From: Bacteroidales bacterium UBA2764
GTDB lineage: Bacteria > Bacteroidota > Bacteroidia > Bacteroidales > Paludibacteraceae
DNA length: 11,022 bases
NCBI GenBank assembly: GCA_002352705.1
Contig: DEIW01000093.1
Coordinates: 12,801-23,822, forward strand
Direction of reading: 5' to 3'
This document shows, piece by piece, positions 1 through 7,415 of the stretch; the stretch's first letter is position 1; the number at the start of each line of letters is the position of its first letter. The translations under genes were made by a program, and so were the position numbers. The notes beneath the pieces are model-generated. The model did no database searches, was not told the origin of the DNA, and was given only the letters and a program-made list of their open reading frames with translations.

Positions 1-1275
1 AATCTCCCTCCCCATCCTGCTGCGCAAGAGGCGGCTGACAATATAATAAAAAAGGTACATGCGTATATGCGCACGCACCCGAATAGCGAATTGCATCAAT
101 GCGGAAAAATGTTTGGCGTATTGGTGTATGGCGATGGTAGCTATATAGCGGCCTTTTCTGCGAAACTGGATGGTAGTTATTTCCATGAGGGATTTGTACC
201 GCCGGTATATGAGATTCAGGTTCCACCGGTGGGAAAGGATAAAAAAGAATCACAACGTTTGCAACAACTGCTGTTTGCCAATTATCATTTTATCAATAAA
301 GATGGAGAAGATAAAAGCCTGTTGGAGATTTTCGCAGATGAGAAACCTATCTTGTCGCCTGAGGAATGGTTTGACAAATCCCGGACTTCCAACCACTCCG
401 GTATATCTTTGCCTCCTTCGGGAGCGGGAGAATGTTGTGCGCCTAAATTACTGCAATATGCCTTCTCTCACGGATTAGAACCCATAGCCATGGCAGAATT
501 CTGGGTTGGTGCCCCCTCAAGATCTGAAGTCAGGAAAGAAGGCGTGTTCTATGCTCCTTGTTCCGGAAAATGCGTACCAATTTTGCGTCATATGTTGCGC
601 GGAATAAAGATAGATTCCGAGTCACAGGAAAAACGAACAAAAGAACTACTCAAAGACACAGAAATTATCTATGACGACCGCTATCTGATGGTTTTGAACA
701 AACCTTCAGGAGTATTATCCACACCGGGAAAAGGCGAAGTGCTGTCTATGGAGGAATATATCCGGACAACCTACGGTCTCCCGTATTGTCAGTCAGTACA
801 CCGTTTGGATCAGGATACAAGCGGGCTGTTGGTTTTAGCAAAGAACCCGGATGTGTATAAAGAATTACAGTCTTATTTCCAAAGACGCGATATCTTGAAG
901 CGGTATGAAGCTGTTATTTCATGCAATCATGAGATTCCGGCTGAAGGGACTATAAGTCTTCCTCTGTTGCCCAATCCGTTTGACCGCCCCCGACAGATGG
1001 TAGATCTCATTCATGGCAAACCGTCGTTCACACGGTATTCTGTACGTGAGAAACGAAATAACGGAACATACTTGATAGACTTCTATCCTTTGACAGGTCG
1101 GACTCATCAGATACGCGTACATGCAGCCCACCCGGATGGATTGAATGCGCCAATTGTAGGTGATAGATTATATGGCACTGCCGGCGAACGGTTGATGCTT
1201 CACGCTGCAGAAATAAACTTTGTCCATCCTGTTTCACAAGAAAGGATGCATTTCTGCATCCCTTCCATGTTTTAA
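1..1275 (+). CDS. RluA-family pseudouridine synthase, 5' end outside window
   Basis: Converts specific uridines in rRNA or tRNA to pseudouridine; the target base cannot be read from sequence. The frame is open from the first base, and the residues before the ATG at 67 (a PHPAAQEAADNI-like stretch) read as continuous protein, so the true start probably lies upstream. The catalytic domain begins near nt 660 (IIYDDRYLMVLNKPSG). The HRLDxDTSGL motif is at 799-828, with the catalytic Asp codon at 808-810. GRTHQIRVH follows at 1096-1122. Ahead of it lie about 200 residues that are not part of the basic RluA fold. They carry Cys residues (ECC near 430-438 and CSGKC at 559-573) that could bind metal; this is inference. 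No S4 domain is seen. The stop overlaps the stop of the convergent kinase gene. The family is certain; the exact member (RluA, RluC, RluD or TruC-like) is not. Confidence 0.93.
   Translation, partial: NLPPHPAAQEAADNIIKKVHAYMRTHPNSELHQCGKMFGVLVYGDGSYIAAFSAKLDGSYFHEGFVPPVYEIQVPPVGKDKKESQRLQQLLFANYHFINKDGEDKSLLEIFADEKPILSPEEWFDKSRTSNHSGISLPPSGAGECCAPKLLQYAFSHGLEPIAMAEFWVGAPSRSEVRKEGVFYAPCSGKCVPILRHMLRGIKIDSESQEKRTKELLKDTEIIYDDRYLMVLNKPSGVLSTPGKGEVLSMEEYIRTTYGLPYCQSVHRLDQDTSGLLVLAKNPDVYKELQSYFQRRDILKRYEAVISCNHEIPAEGTISLPLLPNPFDRPRQMVDLIHGKPSFTRYSVREKRNNGTYLIDFYPLTGRTHQIRVHAAHPDGLNAPIVGDRLYGTAGERLMLHAAEINFVHPVSQERMHFCIPSMF
1244..1261. terminator. Candidate bidirectional terminator inside the last codons of the pseudouridine synthase gene
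   Basis: GGATGCA-TTTC-TGCATCC forms a perfect 7-bp stem with a 4-nt loop. Read on +, it is followed after 8 nt by TTTT just before the TAA. Read on -, it lies 11 bases past the kinase stop and is followed by TTTCTT. The two genes leave no spacer, so a terminator for either must lie inside the other's coding end. The hairpin is seen directly; its role as terminator is inference. The stem is short and the U-tracts are weak. Confidence 0.45.
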
Positions 1276-3896
1276 GCATCATTCTTATTATTCTGCTCTG
1301 TTGATTCCTCATCATCTTCATCATGATGGTAATAATGGTAGGAGCGGTAAGCTTTGTCGTCTTTTGCAAATTTACCATAAAGTTTGCCGTATAATTTGCC
1401 GTAGCGCTTGGATTTGGAGTTATTGTCTCCGTATCCGTAACCGTAACCGCCATATCCGCCATAACCGAAATGACCGTATCCGTAACCGCCGTAGCCACCA
1501 TATCCGTATCCATAACCGGAACCATAGGAATGACGACCTTCTGTAGGAATATCGGATAAGATAATCTGTATTTTCTCTGGTGCTTCCACTACTTCAGACA
1601 TCTGTTCCAAAGTCTGCTTACAGAAGGATTTATTCGTCTGCATACAGCGGATAACGAACAGACACATATCACTCTTTTCGATAATAGCGTAGGCATCGGG
1701 GACCAGACCAATAGGAGATGTATCGATTATGATATAATCATAATTCTCACGAGCCCTTTCAATGGCTTCCGCTAATTTGTCGGAATGCACCAATTCTCCA
1801 GGGTTAGGAGGAATAGTACCGGCACGAACGAAATCAAAGCCGAAAGGCGTGTTTCGTACATATACTTCGTCTTCTGTGCAATCCCCTATCAGGTAGTTGG
1901 ACACACCTACTCCGTTCTCCAATCCTAATTTGGTGTGAATATTCGGTTTACGAAGGTCGAGATCCACCAATAGTGTCTTCTTTCCTGTCATGGCATATAA
2001 TGCGGCCAGGTTGGTAGAGAGGAATGTTTTACCATCGCCGGACTCAGTGGAAGTAACACATATCACCATCTTCTCTTTACGTCGCAGCACAAATTCGATT
2101 CGGGTACGTATTGCCCGAAGCATTTCTGCATAACTGGACCTCGGCGAAGCACGGACAAGTGTCGGGTTCTGGCTGCGTGCGTGACGAAGCGTGCCTATAA
2201 GACGGAAGGATTTCAGTTTCAGCACATCTTTCGGCGAGCGAATCTTGTTATTGAGCAACTCACTTAATACAATAAGAATCAGCGGAACCAGAAAACCTAT
2301 AATCAGATAGGTAGATGTAGTCTTCGATTTCGCCTTGGCATTCATGATAGCTGTAGTGCGGGCTTTATCCATAATGCTGTTGTCCGGTGTGTTCGATGCT
2401 TTCTGGATCTCCGCCTCTGCGCGTTTCTGCAGGAAGAAAGTATAGTAGTTATCGTCAATACGGTAATTACGCTCGATAGCTACCATCTGTAATTCTTTTT
2501 GAGGCAAAGTCTTAATGGATTTCTCTACTTCGGCATACCTTTTCTTCAAATCGTCTTTCTCAATCTCCAATGAGGCACGCATGGAGGTTACCACCTCTTC
2601 TATTGCCGTTTTTACGTTATCAATATCCTTGGTATATTTGGCGTAATATACGTTTTTCTCTGTCAATTCTCCTCGCTGGATACGGAGATCGTTTAATTGT
2701 TGTACCAATCCCATCAAGATAGGCTCGTTCACGCCCATTGTGGTAGGAGCAATGACCGCGCCGGACTCAATATTCGTATGGATATAATTGATAAGGTAGT
2801 CAAAATAAGTCTCACGCAAACGCAGTTCCATGGATTGTTGGTCGTAATTGGCAATCAGACTCATCAACTGACCGGCATAGGAATTAACATCCACAAATTT
2901 GTTCTCCTGACGGAAATCAGTCATCGCGCCTTCACTTACCTGCAACGAAGCTTGAAGCGACTCCAACTGTTCGTTAATGAAGCGGATAGAGTTTTCTGCC
3001 ACCTCATTTTTCTGCTCAAGGTTTTGGAGAAGGTATATCTGCGCCAGTTTGTCAAGATATTCGCAATCCCGTTGCGGCGTTTCACTAACCATGGACAGTG
3101 CCAGTACTGTTGAGCCCTCCGTCACGAAACTTAACTGCAAACGACTCATAAACTCATCCACCAGCGACTCATGGCTGCGGAACCGGAAGTATATCTTTCC
3201 GGAATTGATCATCAGTTCTGTGGGCCAGATTGTGATGTCAAACAGATTACAACTGACAGGTTCGCCGTAATGGACAGTCATGTCTATGTCCACGGACTCG
3301 TCCGTAGATGCTATTCTCAAAGAGCCGTCAGAGTTGAAATTCACTTGATACAATATACCATAAGCCCTTGGATCAACGCGCTTCGGTTCTACCAATATAG
3401 GCGTTTGGCGATATAATTGACGTGTTTTAAACCGCCCCTGGGTGATATACTCTACATTCAGGAACGGCAACGAATCCACTACCCTGCTCGTCAAATCATA
3501 CGAGCCAAGCATAATCATCTGGTTGTTGACATTCTTGAATCCGGCATCTACTCCGAACCCCTGCATCAATGCCATAGACGAACCTCCGTAGCCGGCGTTC
3601 TCCTTGATGACAATAGTGCCTTGGGAAAGATAGGTAGGAATCCAGCGTCTGTTCTTAAGCATAGCCAAACCCATCGCTATTACTAATGCAATAACAAAGA
3701 GGTACCAGTAATGCAGAAACGTAAACAACCACTCAATAGGGTTAAAACTCGTCGAGCTGTCGTCATCATCACCGCCTTGCTGCGGATCTTGCTGGTAGTA
3801 CTGTTGATTGCCGCCTTGATAATAATAGGCGTTGTTTCCTCCGGGTTGATAATATTGATTATTGCTTCCCGGTGTGTAGTATTGATTATTTGCCAT
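1272..3896 (-). CDS. Wzc-type polysaccharide co-polymerase / BY-family tyrosine autokinase with Tyr-rich tails at both ends
   Basis: An inner-membrane protein that controls polysaccharide chain length and export, fused to a cytoplasmic tyrosine kinase (874 aa). Order: Asn/Gln/Tyr-rich tail (1-40), acidic linker (41-48), membrane helix 1 (about 57-80), periplasmic Wzz-like region with helical, probably coiled-coil stretches (about 280-340 and 400-465), a GNVR-like segment (about 464-505), membrane helix 2 (about 528-548), then the kinase. Kinase motifs: ExxRxxR oligomerisation motif E591/R594/R597, Walker A ESGDGKT with K623, Walker A' with D645 and D647, a PNPxEL motif near 698, and Walker B IIIDTSP with D725. 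The tail (791-856) carries 19 tyrosines, the expected autophosphorylation cluster, but in an unusually pure Gly-Tyr stretch. It is the last gene of the block, 15 nt after an export lipoprotein. No partner phosphatase is present. It is typical of Bacteroidales exopolysaccharide or capsule export; the N-terminal Tyr tail is the odd part. Confidence 0.95.
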   Translation of the reverse strand: MANNQYYTPGSNNQYYQPGGNNAYYYQGGNQQYYQQDPQQGGDDDDSSTSFNPIEWLFTFLHYWYLFVIALVIAMGLAMLKNRRWIPTYLSQGTIVIKENAGYGGSSMALMQGFGVDAGFKNVNNQMIMLGSYDLTSRVVDSLPFLNVEYITQGRFKTRQLYRQTPILVEPKRVDPRAYGILYQVNFNSDGSLRIASTDESVDIDMTVHYGEPVSCNLFDITIWPTELMINSGKIYFRFRSHESLVDEFMSRLQLSFVTEGSTVLALSMVSETPQRDCEYLDKLAQIYLLQNLEQKNEVAENSIRFINEQLESLQASLQVSEGAMTDFRQENKFVDVNSYAGQLMSLIANYDQQSMELRLRETYFDYLINYIHTNIESGAVIAPTTMGVNEPILMGLVQQLNDLRIQRGELTEKNVYYAKYTKDIDNVKTAIEEVVTSMRASLEIEKDDLKKRYAEVEKSIKTLPQKELQMVAIERNYRIDDNYYTFFLQKRAEAEIQKASNTPDNSIMDKARTTAIMNAKAKSKTTSTYLIIGFLVPLILIVLSELLNNKIRSPKDVLKLKSFRLIGTLRHARSQNPTLVRASPRSSYAEMLRAIRTRIEFVLRRKEKMVICVTSTESGDGKTFLSTNLAALYAMTGKKTLLVDLDLRKPNIHTKLGLENGVGVSNYLIGDCTEDEVYVRNTPFGFDFVRAGTIPPNPGELVHSDKLAEAIERARENYDYIIIDTSPIGLVPDAYAIIEKSDMCLFVIRCMQTNKSFCKQTLEQMSEVVEAPEKIQIILSDIPTEGRHSYGSGYGYGYGGYGGYGYGHFGYGGYGGYGYGYGDNNSKSKRYGKLYGKLYGKFAKDDKAYRSYHYYHHDEDDEESTEQNNKNDA
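1368..1406 (-). repeat. YGKL tetrapeptide repeat in the kinase C-tail
   Basis: Residues 831-843 of the kinase read RYGKLYGKLYGKF: three basic Tyr-Gly-Lys units directly after the Gly-Tyr stretch. They place three more tyrosines (832, 836, 840) beside lysines, a different local setting from the neutral Gly-Tyr region. A His/Asp/Glu-rich end (residues about 854-864) follows. Confidence 0.85.
1431..1532 (-). repeat. Gly-Tyr-rich repeat tract in the kinase C-tail
   Basis: Encodes kinase residues 789-822, almost only Gly and Tyr, with 12 tyrosines. An 11-residue unit GYGGYGGYGYG occurs twice (798-808 and 811-821), separated by His-Phe. Six of the 11 codons differ between the copies, all at third positions, so the repeat is old at the DNA level and kept at the protein level. 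It corresponds to the tyrosine cluster that is autophosphorylated in Wzc-type kinases. Confidence 0.9.
3789..3890 (-). repeat. Nonapeptide repeat (27 bp units) in the kinase N-terminal tail
   Basis: Kinase residues 3-36 consist of three full units and one partial unit of a 9-residue repeat: NNQYYTPGS, NNQYYQPGG, NNAYYYQGG, NQQYYQQ. It holds nine tyrosines in YY or YYY pairs and is rich in Asn, Gln and Gly, a composition like prion-like low-complexity domains. Several codons differ synonymously between units (TAC/TAT, AAT/AAC, CCG/CCC). It precedes the acidic linker and the first membrane helix, so it should lie in the cytoplasm. Confidence 0.88.
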
Positions 3897-3911
3897 AGTC
3901 TAAATATTCAA

Positions 3912-4682
3912 CTATTTGTATATAAATGCCACATAATTCAGAACAGTCGTCAAGAGTGCCACACTACTTGTTATCAGACTGATAAATCCGGAATAAGTAG
4001 GTACTTTATAGAAGCTGTTTTTGGTACGGGCAACATATATCACGTCGTTTGGATAGACATAATAGTACTTGGAATCGATAATCGTATTCGTTCGTATATC
4101 AAATTCCAATATCTCGGGTTCTTCTCCGTCGTCGCGCGGGCGAATGATACGTACATGACGTCTGTCGCCGCTATTCATCACATCTCCAGTCATCGCCAGG
4201 GCCTGAAAGATATTCATTTTCTCCTTATAGATATAGTAACGTCCGGCATGGGCATCACCGATCACAGAGAAGTATTTATTATACAAAGCCAATTTGACAT
4301 CCGCATCTGGGATGATTTCACGGAATGCAGCCTTCAAGGTATCTTGTGCCTCCACCTCTGTCAACCCTTGTATTTTGAGGGGTTTGAGGAATGGCAAGTC
4401 GATTGTTCCGTCCGAATGAACGCGGTAGGAATTGGCATATTGTGAACTTACATTACTGTTATTCGAGCCGAGCATCTTGGACATCGTTTCGTCCATCGTA
4501 ATCAATCTGTAGATAATCTCGTCGTTGACTCGTATACGGTACGGTTCATAAGCCGCACTGTCATATTGCGGCAGTTTGTTGGTTTTCGTAGGTTCCTGAA
4601 GATAACCGATCACACGGTGGCTGTAACAACCGGACATCATCATTGATACGAGAACTAATAAGATAATCGAATACTTTTTCAT
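3912..4682 (-). CDS. Outer-membrane polysaccharide export lipoprotein (Wza/OPX family), second of a pair
   Basis: Probable component of the outer-membrane channel that exports the polysaccharide handled by the kinase. It is 256 aa. The signal peptide ends in a lipobox MSGC with lipidated Cys19. The polysaccharide-export domain begins near residue 47 (YRIRVNDEIIYRL), followed by a beta-rich segment ending in DGTIDLPFLKPLKIQG. The later region holds EKMNIFQALAMTGDV (about 154-168) and YYYVYPNDVIYVAR (about 206-219), which suggests an SLBB-like repeat. A hydrophobic helix closes the protein (about 232-254), like the helix with which Wza crosses the outer membrane. It is clearly shorter than E. 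coli Wza. A Ser/Asn-rich insert (71-85) interrupts the export domain at the same place as in its neighbour. Its ATG lies 1 nt after the neighbour's TGA, suggesting coupled translation. Confidence 0.92.
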   Translation of the reverse strand: MKKYSIILLVLVSMMMSGCYSHRVIGYLQEPTKTNKLPQYDSAAYEPYRIRVNDEIIYRLITMDETMSKMLGSNNSNVSSQYANSYRVHSDGTIDLPFLKPLKIQGLTEVEAQDTLKAAFREIIPDADVKLALYNKYFSVIGDAHAGRYYIYKEKMNIFQALAMTGDVMNSGDRRHVRIIRPRDDGEEPEILEFDIRTNTIIDSKYYYVYPNDVIYVARTKNSFYKVPTYSGFISLITSSVALLTTVLNYVAFIYK

Positions 4683-4683
4683 A

Positions 4684-5565
4684 TCATTTCCCTCCCGTAT
4701 TTGATGAAGAACCTGAATTGGAGCCGGAGCCGTAGTGTTTCTTCACGTGGTTAATACCTGTCTGCACTATCGAATAGATGAATACGCCGAATGAGATAGT
4801 AGCCGCAGTGACGCCGATCACTGTTGTCACGTGGTTTATACCAAAACTATATCCCGGAATCTGACGAATATAGATAATATCATTCGGCTCGATATAATAG
4901 TATTCGGAGTTTACGATATCCTCCGATCGGGCATCAAAAGTCTTGATGGTGGTAACGCCGTTTTTCTCTCTTACCAGTTTTATCTCCTTGCGGCTATTGA
5001 ATTCTTTCAAGTCACCTGCCATCGCCAACGCCTCAAAAATCGTCATCTTCTCCTTGTTAATCATATATCGGCCGCTTTGTGCTCCGATAATAGAGAAACT
5101 ACGATTGACTATGTTGACCTCTACGGAAATGGTACTATAGCCCGGTATCTCCTTGAGAAGTTTGGAAAGTTCTTCTTCCAGCATCAGTTTAACCTCGCGG
5201 GTCGTCTTGCCTTGTACATTCAGCTTCCCGATTGTCGGAAAATCTATATTTCCTTCTTCATCAATCAGATAGGTGTACAAATCATACGAACCATACGTAT
5301 TTCCGGAGCTCATTTGCTGGCGCATACTTGAAGCATTGCTTCCTCCGGAGTTATACATTGCCTGGATCTTCTCGTCCAACGAATAGACATACACGTACAA
5401 CCTGTCGCCAATTCGCAACTGGTAATCCTCGAAACTCAATGTGTCCGTATAGGAGGGGATATACCGGTCCGGTTTCTGCATATAGTTTACTTTGCGCGCT
5501 GTGACACAGGACGAGAGCGCAAAACCGACTATCGCAAGGAAGAATATTTTAAATTTGCCTTTCAT
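4684..5565 (-). CDS. Outer-membrane polysaccharide export lipoprotein (Wza/OPX family), first of a pair
   Basis: Paralogue of the next gene in the block and probable partner in the export channel. I chose the ATG at 5565 (293 aa) over an in-frame TTG at 5595, because it gives a compact signal peptide (KFKIFFLAIVGFALSSC) with lipobox LSSC and lipidated Cys20. Motifs match the sister protein: the export domain starts near residue 48 (YQLRIGDRLYVYVYS), EKMTIFEALAMAGDL at 172-186, EYYYIEPNDIIYIRQ at 221-235, and a C-terminal hydrophobic helix at about 247-267. It differs in a longer Ser/Gly/Asn-rich insert (about 71-98) and a Ser/Gly-rich tail after the helix (278-293). If the helix crosses the outer membrane as in Wza, that tail would be outside the cell. 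The gap to the upstream oxidoreductase is 42 nt, without a clear promoter. Confidence 0.92.
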   Translation of the reverse strand: MKGKFKIFFLAIVGFALSSCVTARKVNYMQKPDRYIPSYTDTLSFEDYQLRIGDRLYVYVYSLDEKIQAMYNSGGSNASSMRQQMSSGNTYGSYDLYTYLIDEEGNIDFPTIGKLNVQGKTTREVKLMLEEELSKLLKEIPGYSTISVEVNIVNRSFSIIGAQSGRYMINKEKMTIFEALAMAGDLKEFNSRKEIKLVREKNGVTTIKTFDARSEDIVNSEYYYIEPNDIIYIRQIPGYSFGINHVTTVIGVTAATISFGVFIYSIVQTGINHVKKHYGSGSNSGSSSNTGGK

Positions 5566-5607
5566 CAACAATATGATTAAATGGTAAATGAGCAAGTGAT
5601 TTATGTC

Positions 5608-6594
5608 TTATCGTTTTTCATCCCATCCGAATGGGTGAGGACTCAATGGTAATTTGGCTAACGGGTGATAATCGCCTACTAATCCGATAGGTTCCGCATG
5701 ACGTATCTGAGCCACTGTCTCGATACAAGGGCGTGCTTCACTGATGCGGAAACCCTTTCCTGCCAGTATCTGCTTGTAACTCTCCGTATGCAGCTCCGTA
5801 AAGCCCTGTGAGAACTCAAACTCCTCCCCGTCGATATTCAGCGTCCGGTAAGTGCGTTTCTCGCCTTGGACGGCGTTTGCCGGTAAACAATCCGCATTGA
5901 TACTGAGGAAATAGCGTACGCGAGCTTTCTCCAATTCCAAGTATCCCGCTACACGGTCAAAACTCATTACATGCACAATATTTTTCTTTACCGGGCCAAA
6001 TACCCATTGCAGCATATCATAGAAATGCACACCGATATTGGTGGCGATACCGCCGGATTTGTGTACATCGCCTTTCCATGAACTGTAGTACCATTTGCCA
6101 CGGCTCGTGATATACGTCAGATCCACATCGTAGATCTTGTCTTTCGGTCCATTCTCCACTTTCTCTTTCAACGCACGGATCTTGTCGTGCAAACGGAGTT
6201 GAAGAATCGTGTATGCCTGATGCCCCGTCTCCGATTCCAACTCCACAAGATTGTCTATATTATAAGGATTGAGAACCAGCGGTTTCTCGCAAATCACATT
6301 ACATCCTAAACGCAGACCGTAACGGATAAAAGCGTCGTGCGTGTAGTTTGGAGTACAGATTGACACCCAACTCAATGGATTGTCCGTGCGCATCTGCTTC
6401 GAGCAGAAACGGTCAAACTGCTCGTTCTCCGTATAAAAGGAGCAATCCGGGAACGAACTGTCCAATCTTCCTACACTGTCAAACTTATCGTACGCTACCA
6501 ACAGGTTGTTACCCGTGTCTGCGATGGCTTTGATATGCCGCGGAGCTATATATCCGGCGGCACCGATTAATGCAAAATTTAATTTCTTATCCAT
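5608..6594 (-). CDS. wlbA: WlbA/WbpB-like UDP-sugar oxidoreductase (Gfo/Idh/MocA family)
   Basis: Probable NAD-dependent oxidation at C3 of UDP-N-acetylglucosaminuronate, the step that leads to 2,3-diamino-uronic acids in bacterial surface glycans. It is 328 aa, the usual size. The Rossmann start is IGAAGYIAPRH (G11, G14); the Gfo/Idh motif is CEKPLV with K104; a stretch SWKGDVHKSGGIATNIGVHF at 172-191 follows, with probable active-site H190. These stretches, with DLTYITSRG (158-166) and the C-terminal GFTELHTESYKQILAGKG (264-281), closely resemble Bordetella WlbA and Pseudomonas WbpB as I remember them. Its start overlaps the deacetylase gene by 16 nt, so translation is probably coupled. The aminotransferase, acetyltransferase and epimerase that normally act with it are absent. 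The family is certain; the exact substrate is inferred. Confidence 0.87.
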   Translation of the reverse strand: MDKKLNFALIGAAGYIAPRHIKAIADTGNNLLVAYDKFDSVGRLDSSFPDCSFYTENEQFDRFCSKQMRTDNPLSWVSICTPNYTHDAFIRYGLRLGCNVICEKPLVLNPYNIDNLVELESETGHQAYTILQLRLHDKIRALKEKVENGPKDKIYDVDLTYITSRGKWYYSSWKGDVHKSGGIATNIGVHFYDMLQWVFGPVKKNIVHVMSFDRVAGYLELEKARVRYFLSINADCLPANAVQGEKRTYRTLNIDGEEFEFSQGFTELHTESYKQILAGKGFRISEARPCIETVAQIRHAEPIGLVGDYHPLAKLPLSPHPFGWDEKR

Positions 6595-7412
6595 ATTCTT
6601 TTAATGATGTTCTTCAATGTCTGTAATATCAGTTCCTTATACCACTGCATGGTATTATTGGTCCATCGCTGGGGATGGGAGGTTATCATCACATGTGACG
6701 GCAACCGGTCTTCTTTGATGGCACAAATCAGTTCTTCTGTGGTATGCCATACTAAGCCTTTTGCAGTCCATTCATCCTGATACTGGGGAATCTTGTCTCG
6801 CACACTTACCTTATATCCGTCCCAGCAACGGCCGGTATCCGTGAGATAGAACACATCGCTAAAATCCGTGTCCAGATAGGGTTCACCGATGACTCCCTGC
6901 GTCTTATAGTCATATTTCTTCCATAAGTCTTTACCATCGTACTGGCTGGTAGGCGCGCCATGCATGCAGATGGTTTCTACCGCATAGTATTGACGGAAAT
7001 AATCCAGCCATGTCTGAAAGTGATTCCACGCCCGGTCTATATCTCCGGAGCACAGACTCATATCTTCATAATGATAACCTATCTCATGCCCCAGTTGGGC
7101 TATAGCGCGTACACTTTCCGGCAAAGACAACGTACTTCCTTTATAGCATCCGCTTTCCCCTGTTCGGAAATAGTAACTTGCCTTGGCTCCGAGAGAGTGC
7201 TCTATCTGCGCGGTCTTCAAACTGTTTTCCGGTTTTGCATCCACATCATGACGCAGGATGACGAATTTACTTTCGCTATTTCGATTTGCCGATTTGCCGG
7301 TATTTCGGCAATAATCGGCATAGGAGATCAGTTCGTATCCTTTCTCCTGCAGTCGCTCTAACAGTGCGCGATATATGTCCAAACTAAAGTCTTTCATCTG
7401 CATAGCCATCAT
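6579..7412 (-). CDS. NodB-like polysaccharide deacetylase family protein
   Basis: Likely removes acyl groups from a glycan or glycan precursor. No signal peptide or membrane segment is seen, so it probably acts in the cytoplasm. It is 277 aa from the first ATG; ATGs at 7409, 7403 and 7397 are also possible, and the start is unsettled. The first half carries LRHDVD (54-58), matching the metal/base aspartate motif of carbohydrate esterase family 4, and GHEIGYHYED (108-117), matching its second motif. The second half has CMHGAP (149-153), GEPYLDTDF (176-184) and SHVMITSHPQRW (239-250), whose His246 may be catalytic. In the second motif the position of the second metal His (H-x-x-x-H) is Met118, so this is not a textbook CE4 enzyme. 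It lies between fcl and the WlbA-like gene, which suggests a sugar-modifying step. Confidence 0.75.
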   Translation of the reverse strand: MMAMQMKDFSLDIYRALLERLQEKGYELISYADYCRNTGKSANRNSESKFVILRHDVDAKPENSLKTAQIEHSLGAKASYYFRTGESGCYKGSTLSLPESVRAIAQLGHEIGYHYEDMSLCSGDIDRAWNHFQTWLDYFRQYYAVETICMHGAPTSQYDGKDLWKKYDYKTQGVIGEPYLDTDFSDVFYLTDTGRCWDGYKVSVRDKIPQYQDEWTAKGLVWHTTEELICAIKEDRLPSHVMITSHPQRWTNNTMQWYKELILQTLKNIIKRIWIRN

Positions 7413-7415
7413 GCT

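Noticed and set aside
1028..1525. Minus-strand open frame over the gene junction, rich in Met, Thr and Val
   Set aside because: Out-of-frame reading of the Gly-Tyr repeat and of the antisense of the pseudouridine synthase gene; repeat composition explains it.
1368..1532. Short regular repeats that could suggest a CRISPR array or minisatellite
   Set aside because: Units are multiples of codons, without spacers of unique sequence, and encode the kinase tail in frame.
3711..4445. Long + strand open frame (244 codons) across the kinase/lipoprotein junction
   Set aside because: It is antisense to two clear genes, has no family motif, and crosses their boundary; a shadow frame.
4831..5331. Plus-strand open frame of 166 codons
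   Set aside because: Antisense to the first export lipoprotein, with no recognisable domain or promoter.
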